A model generated the notes under the pieces. That model was not told where the DNA came from, searched no databases, and saw nothing but the letters and a program-made list of their open reading frames with translations. The position numbers and the translations under genes are program-made. From assembly GCA_963756115.1 (NCBI GenBank), contig CAVWMN010000001.1, positions 62,001 through 126,000 of the forward strand: DNA of 64,000 nt. Reading direction: 5' to 3'. Positions 51,051-60,046 of the stretch are shown here, in pieces. The first letter of the stretch is position 1, and every line of letters starts with the position of its first letter. The stretch is from JTS-RE37 sp963756115. GTDB taxonomy: Bacteria > Bacteroidota > Bacteroidia > Flavobacteriales > Flavobacteriaceae.

Positions 51051-51122
51051 CTATAACGGTCCCATGCTCCCTTTAAAAAAGAAGTAAAAATAGGATTCGT
51101 TCCAGAAATAGTTGCGTGTCAT
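51051..51122 (-). CDS. Aromatic-rich leader peptide (attenuator of the phe/tyr operon)
   Basis: A 23-codon frame from ATG (51122-51120) to TAG (51053-51051). Nine of 23 residues are aromatic: NYFW at positions 4-7 and SYFYFFFK at 10-17, giving five Phe, three Tyr and one Trp. An intrinsic terminator follows and pheA is next, so this has the form of a leader peptide that senses charged tRNA-Phe/Tyr. When the ribosome stalls on these codons, GGGAC (51063-51059) stays free to pair with the terminator arm. When it reaches the stop, it covers GGGAC and the terminator can form. The reading frame and complementarity are seen directly; function is inferred. The frame is too short to be recognised by ordinary gene callers. 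Confidence 0.8.
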   Translation of the reverse strand: MTRNYFWNESYFYFFFKGSMGPL

Positions 51123-51319
51123 TTTGCTTTAACTGACCGCTAAGGTAATTATTAAATCCAAAAATTGCGATTTACCGATCTCTTTTTTTGAATCCGGGAT
51201 AAAACCTTTAATCCTTTACAGATTTGTGCTCGTTTCGGGCAGAAAATTGCGGATAATGAAAATTAGGTCGGTTCACACCATTTCTAAATCCATTGATTAT
51301 TTTTACCCAAAATTGCAAC

Positions 51320-52213
51320 ATGTCCATCGTAGTTAAAAACATCAGCAAATCCTTTGGCATGCAGAAGGCGCTGAATACGCTTTCTTTCAGTCTTAAAAAA
51401 GGGGAAATTACAGGATTCCTTGGCCCCAACGGGGCTGGAAAATCTACGTTGATGAAAATCCTGACGACCTATTACCTGGCTGATGAGGGTGAGGCTTATA
51501 TCAATGATTTTAATGTAGCGACCCAGCCAAGGGAAGTACAGAAAATAATTGGGTACCTCCCCGAACACAACCCCCTGTACCCGGAAATGTATGTCCGGGA
51601 ATACCTCTCATTTAATGCCTCCATTTACAAGGTAAAAAAATATAGGATACCGCTGGTAGTGGAACAAACCGGCCTGGGACCCGAAGCCCATAAAAAAATC
51701 AGCCAGCTTTCCAAAGGCTACCGGCAGCGTGTTGGCCTGGCCGCTGCCCTGTTGCATGACCCCGAAGTTCTCATCCTGGATGAACCCACCACAGGCCTTG
51801 ATCCCAACCAGCTACTGGAGATCCGTAAACTTATTCGAAAGATAGGAAGGGAAAAAACCATCCTGTTGTCAACCCATATCATGAAAGAAGTGGAAGCGGT
51901 CTGTGACCGGGTCCTGATCATCAATAATGGGGAACTGGTAGCGGACAAGAAACTTGCGGAACTCCGCAAGGATGGGGAACAGGTTATTGAAGTGGAATTC
52001 GATTACCGGGTGGAGGAGCAGTTGCTGCAGCAGCTTCCACATGTTTCCCTTGTCCGCAACACGGGTGGTTTTGTCTATGAGCTCTCTTTTAGGACGAGTA
52101 AAGATATGCGGCCTGTGGTATTTGATTTTGCACATGACAACCAATTAAAAACCCTGCAATTAAGCCGCAAGAACAAAAACCTGGAAAATTTATTTGCAGA
52201 ATTGACCTCCTGA
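51320..52213 (+). CDS. gldA: Gliding motility ABC transporter ATP-binding protein GldA
   Basis: About 297 aa from the ATG at 51320. ABC ATPase: Walker A GPNGAGKST, signature QLSKGYRQRVGLAAAL, Walker B EVLILDEPTTGLDP, and the H-loop LLSTHIMKEVEAVCD. The N-terminal MSIVVKNISKSFG and overall length match GldA of Flavobacterium, which with the GldF/GldG membrane subunits forms a transporter needed for gliding in some species. gldF/gldG are not in the window; in flavobacteria they usually lie elsewhere. A generic ABC ATPase remains possible. Confidence 0.85.
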   Translation: MSIVVKNISKSFGMQKALNTLSFSLKKGEITGFLGPNGAGKSTLMKILTTYYLADEGEAYINDFNVATQPREVQKIIGYLPEHNPLYPEMYVREYLSFNASIYKVKKYRIPLVVEQTGLGPEAHKKISQLSKGYRQRVGLAAALLHDPEVLILDEPTTGLDPNQLLEIRKLIRKIGREKTILLSTHIMKEVEAVCDRVLIINNGELVADKKLAELRKDGEQVIEVEFDYRVEEQLLQQLPHVSLVRNTGGFVYELSFRTSKDMRPVVFDFAHDNQLKTLQLSRKNKNLENLFAELTS

Positions 52214-52238
52214 GTATTCCAGGCTCGCCATCTGCCCA

Positions 52239-52694
52239 TCAGACAAATTGTTGTTGCCCAGGTCCTGAGGTGAGACTTATATACAGTTCATAGGCACTCC
52301 GTTCTACCCAACAGGCAGATAACCTACCGTTTCGGACTGTCCACACAGCGATTCCGGTAAAGGAAACCGACTGCTGATCCGGACTGGTCCCGAACAAACC
52401 GTTATTCGTACCGCTGCACACCCAGCGCGATACGATCTTTTCCCCGGAACTATCGGAAAAGAGGTCCACACTTTCGGTTTTGGCATCCAGGAGCACTTTT
52501 TGGAAATCCCGCACCCAGGTTTTGAATGCTTCCCTCCCGGAAATTGTCTTCCCTGCAGTGGTAATCGTGTAATCTTCCGTCATCAATTCATGAATGGCTT
52601 CCAGCTCATGGGGAGCGTGCCATACCCTGTCGAAAAACTCCAGAACCAGCATTTCAGGAGTCATATCCGGGTTTGCGTGCGATGGTGTATTCAT
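52239..52694 (-). CDS. SnoaL/NTF2-like protein
   Basis: 151 aa with the cone-shaped NTF2/SnoaL fold pattern. An N-terminal helix pair (LVLEFFDRVWHAPHELEAIHELMTEDYTI) is followed by a sheet with KIVSRWVCSGTNNGLFG and VSFTGIAVWTVRNGRLSACWVE. SnoaL-like ester cyclases and many uncharacterised proteins share this fold, so the activity is unknown. Cytoplasmic, no signal. It is convergent with gldA. Confidence 0.8.
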   Translation of the reverse strand: MNTPSHANPDMTPEMLVLEFFDRVWHAPHELEAIHELMTEDYTITTAGKTISGREAFKTWVRDFQKVLLDAKTESVDLFSDSSGEKIVSRWVCSGTNNGLFGTSPDQQSVSFTGIAVWTVRNGRLSACWVERSAYELYISLTSGPGQQQFV

Positions 52695-52803
52695 TCTGAT
52701 ATTATTTTTGAAGGTCCGGGTGCATGCAGCATTAGCGATACTATAAAATTACGCAACATACTACAATCTCCGAAACCGGAAGCAGGTGTTTTTCAATTCT
52801 GTA

Positions 52804-53895
52804 TTAAACCGCTTGCCCAGGTTTGGTTGCGGGTTCTAAAAAAACCTCTGCCACTGCATCTAGCTGGTCCTGGACACGTGGATTGGTGCAATTGATCAGG
52901 ATGGCAAAAACCAACCGTGTTTCCGGAAATACAAAGAAGTTGCTGTACCCCCCCACCCCGTTACCGGTATGGCCGAAATAAGGCCTTTCCTGTTTATCAT
53001 AACCCACCTCCCATCCCAGGCCATAATGGGTTGGTTTTCCGTTTACCAATTGAGAGGAAAGGAAGTCTGTATATAAAAGTTCTTTCTTTTCGTACTGTTC
53101 CAGCGTCCACTGTCCCAATTTAGCCAGGTCCGGAGCGGTGGCTATATACCCTCCCCCCGCCAGCTTATACCGGTTGTTTACAGGGACTGCCCTGCGAAAT
53201 CCTTTCGCTGACTTTGTATAAAATGTCGCAGGTTCCCCCATTCCCGGGCGGGTGGTTTCCGGGAAAGTATACTGTAATCCCACGGGCCATAAAACCTTTT
53301 TCGCCACATAGCTGTCAAAGGGCATACCGCCGGCCTCCTCCATCGCAAGAGAGACCAATACCCACCCGAAACTGTTATAATGAAAGCCCTTGCCGGGTTC
53401 GAACAGCAACGGATCATCCCGGAATAGTTGTGTTCCGTCGCGAATACCATAGGGTTTGTTCAGGGCGTATTCTTTGCCTTTGTATCCCCGGATCCCCGCC
53501 GTATGCCCTGCCAGCTGGCGAATAGTGAAATTGAATTCCTTCCGGGGATAGTCCGGTACATAGTCATAAAATGACGCATCCAGTGCAATTTGGCCTTCCG
53601 AAACCATGCGGGCAAGGGCAAGAGCAGCAATGGGCTTGGAGGCGCTGGCTATACGGAACAATGTGTTTTCAGGCTGAACCGGGGTTTTGGTGTCCAGATC
53701 GGCATACCCATATCCTTTCCGGAAAATTTCCCTTCCATTTTTTAAAACAGTAATGGCAAGTCCCGGGACTTTCTTATGATCAATGAGTTCGGCAAGCAGT
53801 GCATCGGCCTTTTGCCATTGCTCCGTGTGCATGGCTGAAGCAATCCGGCGATCCGATACGAAGAATTTCTGAAGGTAGGATAGAAAGTGTTTCAT
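52804..53895 (-). CDS. Serine hydrolase, class C beta-lactamase/D-Ala-D-Ala peptidase fold
   Basis: 363 aa. The SxxK motif is in RIASASKPIAALALAR (Ser and Lys), the Y-x-N-type motif is YNSF in GFHYNSFGWVLV, and the third motif is HTG in FGHTGNGVGGYS. It lacks an obvious signal peptide. Members include esterases, D-aminopeptidases and beta-lactamase relatives, so a resistance role should not be assumed. It follows the SnoaL-like gene on the same strand. Confidence 0.88.
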   Translation of the reverse strand: MKHFLSYLQKFFVSDRRIASAMHTEQWQKADALLAELIDHKKVPGLAITVLKNGREIFRKGYGYADLDTKTPVQPENTLFRIASASKPIAALALARMVSEGQIALDASFYDYVPDYPRKEFNFTIRQLAGHTAGIRGYKGKEYALNKPYGIRDGTQLFRDDPLLFEPGKGFHYNSFGWVLVSLAMEEAGGMPFDSYVAKKVLWPVGLQYTFPETTRPGMGEPATFYTKSAKGFRRAVPVNNRYKLAGGGYIATAPDLAKLGQWTLEQYEKKELLYTDFLSSQLVNGKPTHYGLGWEVGYDKQERPYFGHTGNGVGGYSNFFVFPETRLVFAILINCTNPRVQDQLDAVAEVFLEPATKPGQAV

Positions 53896-53995
53896 AAATA
53901 CCTGATTGCTACACGAATTCCCAAACGATTCAAATTAAAACATTTTAACCTTCCTATGGTGTTGTAACCATGCATATGGCAGACCTTAAATTCCC

Positions 53996-54832
53996 TTAAT
54001 CCACGTACAGCAACTTTCCTTTGTACAGTATTTCTACGGCAACGCTGGGCGGCCGGTTATAGCTTATAACGTCCCCGGTACCCCTGATTACCCCCCTCAG
54101 GGATTGCCGGGGGTTTATAAGGATGTCATTGCTTCCCCGGTGGTTGACCTCCACGGCGCCGGCGACCAGTCCATTTGCTTCTATCCTGGAGTCGCCTGCT
54201 GCGATGATTATATTCAGGGTTTCAGTTGTACCTTTCAATTTAAAATAGGCGATCCCATTCACCACAATTACCACCCGTTCGGAATCGAGTTCAAGGTCAA
54301 ATGACCCGTCTGTGGTTTCGGTAGCCGGGTTTAAAAAGCTTTCAGAATATAGTGTAAGTTCCTGATAATTCAATATCCCCTCGCTGCTGACAGGTAAACC
54401 GGAACTGCTCCTGATCTCTGTAATATCAGGTGCCGTTACATATACAGTTGTAAGCCCGTAATCCCTGAATAAATTGCAGTCGTTGGTATCGGAGACCAAC
54501 AGCGTACCATCCTGTACTTCCGCGTGCACTTCCGGTTTCAGGTTGGCCCCAGTTTCTATCGCTACCCGGTGTTCCGGGCCCTGCTTCAGGACCAATCGCA
54601 CGTTTTCCATGACGGTGATCTTGCTGAAAGGAGGCACCGTAACTGTTTCCCGGCTGATATCACCTGCCGTCTGCAAACAATCCGGGGCCTGTTCGCGGTC
54701 GCAGGAGACATGCATAAAAAAAATGAACATCACCCCGGAAATGATGCGCCCGACAGTACCAGCAGGGGTGCACCCCAGGTTGAAAAGGGCCCTCCAGCCC
54801 TTTAAATCCATCCCGTTTAAATAAGATCCCAT
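53996..54832 (-). CDS. DUF2807 (head GIN domain) lipoprotein, copy 2
   Basis: 278 aa. A hydrophobic segment ends in HVSC, a plausible lipobox, so it is probably a lipoprotein. The mature domain starts TVPPFSKITVMENVRLVLKQ, the classical DUF2807 beginning, and continues with repetitive beta strands (GVIRGTGDVISYNRP). The signal is preceded by ~35 extra residues, so the true start may be an internal codon. Function unknown; it may share a role with the copy at 46.2-46.9 kb. Confidence 0.78.
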   Translation of the reverse strand: MGSYLNGMDLKGWRALFNLGCTPAGTVGRIISGVMFIFFMHVSCDREQAPDCLQTAGDISRETVTVPPFSKITVMENVRLVLKQGPEHRVAIETGANLKPEVHAEVQDGTLLVSDTNDCNLFRDYGLTTVYVTAPDITEIRSSSGLPVSSEGILNYQELTLYSESFLNPATETTDGSFDLELDSERVVIVVNGIAYFKLKGTTETLNIIIAAGDSRIEANGLVAGAVEVNHRGSNDILINPRQSLRGVIRGTGDVISYNRPPSVAVEILYKGKLLYVD

Positions 54833-54904
54833 CTATGGTAATTAGCTGTACTACGTTTTATTCAATTCTGTCTACCTGCAACTGCAAAAGCGCCTGTGGC
54901 CTGT

Positions 54905-56005
54905 TTAAAGACGGATTCCCATCCCGAATTCAACGGCTTCCGCCTTGGCCGCATGCGATTTCAGGGTAACGGACCCAAACCATTTCTTTCCCAGATAATA
55001 TTTAAGGCCTACCCTGTTATAAACTTTCCCTTCAAAATCAAAAGGATAATAAAGGTAATACCCCAGTTGGGTAATGATGCTCATCCTGTTGATAAACAAT
55101 TCATGTCCTACAAATGCCCCTATCCTTTTATAATCATCCGTTGGGCTGACCTGCAGTTCCGGAAATGAAATGGACTGGAAACGTATCAATTCTTTAAGGA
55201 ATTCAGAGAAAAACAGGTCACCGCCCAGCTGCACTGCACTCCTGGCCCCCAGCCTTTTATCTGCATAGGCAGAAAAGATATAAAATGGATATTGCCCTGA
55301 ATTGATCACATCACTTTCGTTAACACCTGCCCTGAAAACCAGGTTAACACGGACCGGTTCGGTAACTGCCTGCTGTTGCTCCTGTACGATATAATCAATG
55401 GGTCCCTGATCATGGAGGTTATAAACGATCCCGGCATTCAATGCCAATGTATTGGTAGAGGTGTTAGGCGCCTTCACATTGGCATTGGAATAATGTACGA
55501 TGGATATCCCTGCTTTCAATCCGATATGGTCCCATAGTTTTTCCTTCTGGAAATTGAGCATCAGGTAGGTGGAACTCAGGATAGCCGAACCATAGGCGTT
55601 GTTGCGGAAATTCGAATATTTATCATAAGGGTTGGTATTATATGCAATCCCCTGCCCTATCCGGAACTGCATCTGCCGCTTGATAAAATAAAAATTATAA
55701 TGTGCGTACAGCGAATAATTGGAACCCAGCGTAGGGTTGTCCATATCCTGGATGATAAACGAAAAACCGGTATCGGGATAATTATATCGCTGTTCCCAGT
55801 CCCGGTAGCCAAAGGTTTTTTTGTTCCAGGCCAGGATAAGGCCCTGGGGGTGCGCATCGATCAGGTGGGAGATATCCGGGTTATGGAGGATAACAGAGCC
55901 GTAAAATGTGTTCGCTTCCCAGGTGGAGCTCCGGAGGTTTTCCCCTTGCTGGGGATAGCAAGCTGTAACAGCCAGGAAGCAGGCGATCAGGATACTGTAT
56001 TTCAT
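54905..56005 (-). CDS. Acyloxyacyl hydrolase/lipid A deacylase-like outer-membrane protein
   Basis: 366 aa from the ATG at 56005. Signal peptide MKYSILIACFLAVTACYPQ, then an outer-membrane beta-barrel. The segment GISIVHYSNANVKAPNTSTN carries a His-x-Ser pair like the catalytic site of PagL-type lipid A 3-O-deacylases and matches Bacteroidota proteins annotated as acyloxyacyl hydrolases. The C-terminus ends in an outer-membrane-type strand (AVEFGMGIRL). It is larger than enterobacterial PagL (~185 aa), and enzymatic activity is inferred only. Confidence 0.75.
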   Translation of the reverse strand: MKYSILIACFLAVTACYPQQGENLRSSTWEANTFYGSVILHNPDISHLIDAHPQGLILAWNKKTFGYRDWEQRYNYPDTGFSFIIQDMDNPTLGSNYSLYAHYNFYFIKRQMQFRIGQGIAYNTNPYDKYSNFRNNAYGSAILSSTYLMLNFQKEKLWDHIGLKAGISIVHYSNANVKAPNTSTNTLALNAGIVYNLHDQGPIDYIVQEQQQAVTEPVRVNLVFRAGVNESDVINSGQYPFYIFSAYADKRLGARSAVQLGGDLFFSEFLKELIRFQSISFPELQVSPTDDYKRIGAFVGHELFINRMSIITQLGYYLYYPFDFEGKVYNRVGLKYYLGKKWFGSVTLKSHAAKAEAVEFGMGIRL

Positions 56006-56149
56006 TGGATGCAAAAGTAGAAAATTAATCCGGTTGCCGGGATCAGCCCCTTCATATTAAGCCATCCTGTTAGGCGTATTTTTACATAACACCTGCACCC
56101 CTTCCTGCTTACTGTCCCTGGAGTATCGGTTACCAGGTGTAATTACGTA

Positions 56150-57103
56150 TCAGAATACCTCCCTGGCAATCGCCTTGATATTATCCGATTTACCCATTGA
56201 ATAATAATGCAGTACCGGGACGCCGGCAGCTTTTAATTCTTTTGACTGTTGGATCGCCCATTCTATCCCTACCTTTCGTACTTCTGCATTGTTATTGCAG
56301 GCATCTACCGCATCGATCAGGTCCTGGGGTATATCTATCCTAAAAACCTGGGGCAACAGTTGCAAATGCCGTTTTACGGCTATGGGTTTAATCCCCGGGA
56401 TGATGGGTACGGTTATGCCCATTTCCCGGGCCGCTTCTACGAATGAGAAAAACTTTTCATTGTCGAAAAACATTTGGGTGACGACGTAATCCGCCCCCAT
56501 ATCTACTTTTTTCTTCAACCATTTCAGATCGGTTTTCAGGGAAGGTGCTTCCATATGTTTTTCAGGGTAGCCAGCAACCCCGATACAAAAATCGGCACAA
56601 GAATCGGTCTCAATCACGTCATGCAAATAGGTGCCCCTATTGAGGTCCTGTATCTGTTTCACCAGATCGCAGGCATACGGGTGGCCTCCTTTGGTAACTT
56701 CGAAATATTTCTCCTCCTTCATCGCATCCCCCCGAAGGGCCATAATGTTATCCAGTCCGAGGTAATGGCAATCCACCAGCAGGTATTCGGTCTCTTCACG
56801 TGTAAAACCGCCACACAGTACATGGGGGATGGAATCCACATTGTATTTGTGCATGATAGAGGCACAAATACCTACGGTACCGGGCCTCATACGGGTGAGC
56901 TTTTTATCGAGCAGGCCTTCGCGATCAATATAAACGTATTCTTCCCGAGAGGTGGTGACGTCCACAAAAGGTGGCTTGAATTCCATCAGCGGATCAATAT
57001 TGTCATATAATTCCTGGATACTGCGGCCCTTCACAGGAGGAATGATCTCAAAGGAAAACAGTGTATTTCCCCCTGCATTCTTGATGTGATCTGTTACTTT
57101 CAT
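56150..57103 (-). CDS. metF: Methylenetetrahydrofolate reductase
   Basis: 317 aa TIM-barrel flavoenzyme. It reduces 5,10-methylene-THF to 5-methyl-THF, the methyl donor for MetH. FSFEIIPPVKGRS, VDVTTSREE and ADYVVTQMFFDNEKFFSFV are family segments. It follows the two metH halves on the same strand (99-bp gap), so it is probably in the SAM-riboswitch-controlled unit. Confidence 0.94.
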   Translation of the reverse strand: MKVTDHIKNAGGNTLFSFEIIPPVKGRSIQELYDNIDPLMEFKPPFVDVTTSREEYVYIDREGLLDKKLTRMRPGTVGICASIMHKYNVDSIPHVLCGGFTREETEYLLVDCHYLGLDNIMALRGDAMKEEKYFEVTKGGHPYACDLVKQIQDLNRGTYLHDVIETDSCADFCIGVAGYPEKHMEAPSLKTDLKWLKKKVDMGADYVVTQMFFDNEKFFSFVEAAREMGITVPIIPGIKPIAVKRHLQLLPQVFRIDIPQDLIDAVDACNNNAEVRKVGIEWAIQQSKELKAAGVPVLHYYSMGKSDNIKAIAREVF

Positions 57104-57202
57104 GAATTATTCTTATCTCATTGTTTTGATTCCTGGCGGCTTTATCGAACCATGCCCCTACACATCCCGAAAGCCAAAAATTTAATATTGGTTACTGCTT
57201 TA

Positions 57203-59935
57203 TCAACTTTCAACTATATTGGGTGCCAGCCATTTCAGCGCCGCTTCCCTGTCTATCCCTTTCCGACCTGCGAAGTCAAAAACCTGTTCCTCTGTTATTT
57301 TTCCCACCCCGAAATAACGAGCCTGCGGATGCGCGAAATAATATCCGCTGACACTGGCAGCCGGCCACATGGCCAGGCTATCGGTAAGGGCTACACCTAT
57401 CTTTTGCTCTATCCCCATCAGTTTCCAAAGGGTCAGTTTTTCCAGATGGTCCGGACAGGCCGGATAGCCGGGGGCCGGCCGAATGCCTTTGTATACTTCA
57501 TTGATCAGTTCCTGGTTATCCAGGTTTTCATCTGCTGCATAACCCCAGTGGCTGGTCCTTACTTCCTTGTGCAGGTATTCTGCAAAAGCCTCTGCCAAAC
57601 GATCGGCAAGGGCTTTTACCAAAATGGAATTATAATCGTCCAGGTCCTGCCTGTATTTTTCCGCCAGTTCCTCAGTACCAAATCCCGCACTCACACAAAA
57701 ACACCCCAGGTAATCCTGTAAACCGGAATCTTTCGGGGCTATAAAGTCAGCCAATGCCATGTTGGGCACCCCGGGGCGCTTTTTGAGCTGTTGCCGGAGC
57801 GTCCTGAAAAGATAGGTTTCCCCGTCGTGGACAACCTCAATATCATCATCCCCCACCGCATTGGCGGGGAACAGGCCATATACCGCCCGGGCCTGCAGTA
57901 ATTTTTCATCGATCAATTTTCTCAGCATATTTTGGGCATCCGCAAATAACTCGCGGGCCTGGCTGCCTATAACCTCATCTTCGAGGATAGCCGGGTATTT
58001 TCCGTGAAGTTCCCAGGTCCTGAAAAAGGGTGTCCAGTCGATGAACGGTTCCAATATGGTCAGATCAAGCTGGCGGATGACCTGTATCCCCGTCTGTTTC
58101 GGCGGGACTATATCTTCCGGATCCCATTGGATCGCCAATTTATTGGCCCTGGCATCCTTCAGTGACAGGTAATCCTTTTGTTTGCCGCGCTTGGCAAATT
58201 GTACCCGGAAGGTTTCATAATTGTCCTTTATCTGTTTTTTATAGTGTACTGAACTGTCTTTTTGCAGCAGGTCTCCCACAACTGTGACCGCGCGGGATGC
58301 ATCGTTTACATGTACTACCGCCTGGGAATACTGAGGATCTATTTTAACGGCCGTGTGTGCCTTACTGGTAGTTGCCCCACCTATCAGCAAGGGGACCCTG
58401 AATTTCTGTCGTTCCATCTCTTTGGCCAGGAATACCATCTCATCAAGGGATGGCGTGATCAACCCGCTAAGGCCAATAATATCCACATTCTCTTCCCGGG
58501 CTCTGCTGATAATTTTTTCGGGTGGCACCATGACTCCCATGTCGATGATCTCATAATTATTGCATGCAAGGACCACCCCCACAATATTTTTACCGATATC
58601 ATGGACATCCCCTTTGACGGTAGCCATCAAAATTTTCCCGTTGGAACCATTGGATCCGTGCTCGCCGGGGATTAACTCCACCGGGGCATTCTTCTTTTCT
58701 TCTTCAATGTACGGTAGCAGGTAGGCTACCGCTTTTTTCATCACCCTTGCCGATTTCACCACCTGTGGCAGGAACATCTTGCCGCTCCCGAAAAGGTCCC
58801 CAACGACATTCATACCGATCATCAGGTGACCTTCAATAACTTCGATGGTTTTTACGGCTTCCTTTCTTGCCTCTTCCACATCCTGCTCAATGAACTGATC
58901 TATGCCTTTAACCAGGGCACGGGTTATCCTGTCCTGAAGGGGTTCTTCACGCCACGACATGTCAACCTTGCTTTCCCTTGCTTTTCCAATGACCGTTTCG
59001 GCAAAATCGAGCAGCCGTTCCGTCGCATCTTCCCTCCTGTTGAGGATAACGTCTTCCACACGTTCCAACAGATCGGCAGGAATGTCGTCGTACACTTCCA
59101 GCAGGGCAGGGTTTACAATCCCCATATTCATCCCTGCCTGTATGGCATGATACAGGAAAACCGAATGCATGGCCTCGCGTACCGGGTTATTCCCCCTGAA
59201 GCTGAAGGAGACATTGCTCACACCCCCGCTTACGCTGCAATGTGGCAAATTTTTACGCACCCAGGCCGTAGCCTCGATAAAGTCGAGGGCATTGCGCCTG
59301 TGTTCTTCCATGCCGGTTGCCACCGGAAAAATATTCAGGTCGAATATAATGTCTTCGGGGGGGAAACCCACCTTATTAACCAGTATGTCATAAGACCGAC
59401 TGGCAATTTCAATCCGTCTTTCCAGGTTATCTGCCTGTCCCACCTCATCAAAAGCCATTACAATGACAGCTGCCCCATATCTGCGGATCAGCCTTGCATG
59501 CTTAATAAATTCGGCTTCGCCTTCCTTGAGGCTGATGGAATTGACAATGCATTTTCCCTGCACCACCTGTAAACCCGCTTCAATAATTTCCCATTTGGAA
59601 CTGTCAATCATTATGGGTACCCGGGCAATATCCGGCTCTGCCACAACCAGGTTAAGGAACTTCACCATAGCTTCCTTACCGTCAATAAGACCGTCGTCCA
59701 TATTGATATCGATGATCTGGGCCCCACCTTCAACCTGATGCCTTGCAATCTCGAGGGCTTCTTCAAAGTTATCCTCCTTGATTAGCCGGAGGAACTTTTT
59801 GGAACCTGCTACATTGGTTCGTTCCCCTATATTAACAAAATTACTGTCGGAGGTGATCACAAGGGGTTCCAACCCTGATAATTGCAAAGGCCTTGGGGCT
59901 GAACCCCTATTATTGTTTGCCGCAATGTCTGACAT
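57203..59935 (-). CDS. metH: Methionine synthase MetH, pterin/cobalamin/activation half
   Basis: About 910 aa from the ATG at 59935 (TTG four codons upstream). It contains the last three of the four MetH modules. First is a pterin-binding domain (NIGERTNVAGSKKFLRLI; MIDSSKWEIIEAGL). Next is the cobalamin domain with the axial-histidine motif VKGDVHDIGKNIVG. Last is the SAM-binding reactivation domain, with RPAPGYPACPDHLEK near the end. The homocysteine-binding module is encoded by the separate gene just upstream. The split falls at the natural linker, so this is a two-gene enzyme, not a frameshift. Confidence 0.94.
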   Translation of the reverse strand: MSDIAANNNRGSAPRPLQLSGLEPLVITSDSNFVNIGERTNVAGSKKFLRLIKEDNFEEALEIARHQVEGGAQIIDINMDDGLIDGKEAMVKFLNLVVAEPDIARVPIMIDSSKWEIIEAGLQVVQGKCIVNSISLKEGEAEFIKHARLIRRYGAAVIVMAFDEVGQADNLERRIEIASRSYDILVNKVGFPPEDIIFDLNIFPVATGMEEHRRNALDFIEATAWVRKNLPHCSVSGGVSNVSFSFRGNNPVREAMHSVFLYHAIQAGMNMGIVNPALLEVYDDIPADLLERVEDVILNRREDATERLLDFAETVIGKARESKVDMSWREEPLQDRITRALVKGIDQFIEQDVEEARKEAVKTIEVIEGHLMIGMNVVGDLFGSGKMFLPQVVKSARVMKKAVAYLLPYIEEEKKNAPVELIPGEHGSNGSNGKILMATVKGDVHDIGKNIVGVVLACNNYEIIDMGVMVPPEKIISRAREENVDIIGLSGLITPSLDEMVFLAKEMERQKFRVPLLIGGATTSKAHTAVKIDPQYSQAVVHVNDASRAVTVVGDLLQKDSSVHYKKQIKDNYETFRVQFAKRGKQKDYLSLKDARANKLAIQWDPEDIVPPKQTGIQVIRQLDLTILEPFIDWTPFFRTWELHGKYPAILEDEVIGSQARELFADAQNMLRKLIDEKLLQARAVYGLFPANAVGDDDIEVVHDGETYLFRTLRQQLKKRPGVPNMALADFIAPKDSGLQDYLGCFCVSAGFGTEELAEKYRQDLDDYNSILVKALADRLAEAFAEYLHKEVRTSHWGYAADENLDNQELINEVYKGIRPAPGYPACPDHLEKLTLWKLMGIEQKIGVALTDSLAMWPAASVSGYYFAHPQARYFGVGKITEEQVFDFAGRKGIDREAALKWLAPNIVES

Positions 59936-60046
59936 ATCCCTGGTCAATTTTTTTTATTCTTCAACTCGTTATAGTGATCCCCTCCCCATGGCGGTGGCTC
60001 CTGCTCCAGATGAAGTACGGAGGAATCTTTGCAGGACATTTCTGTT

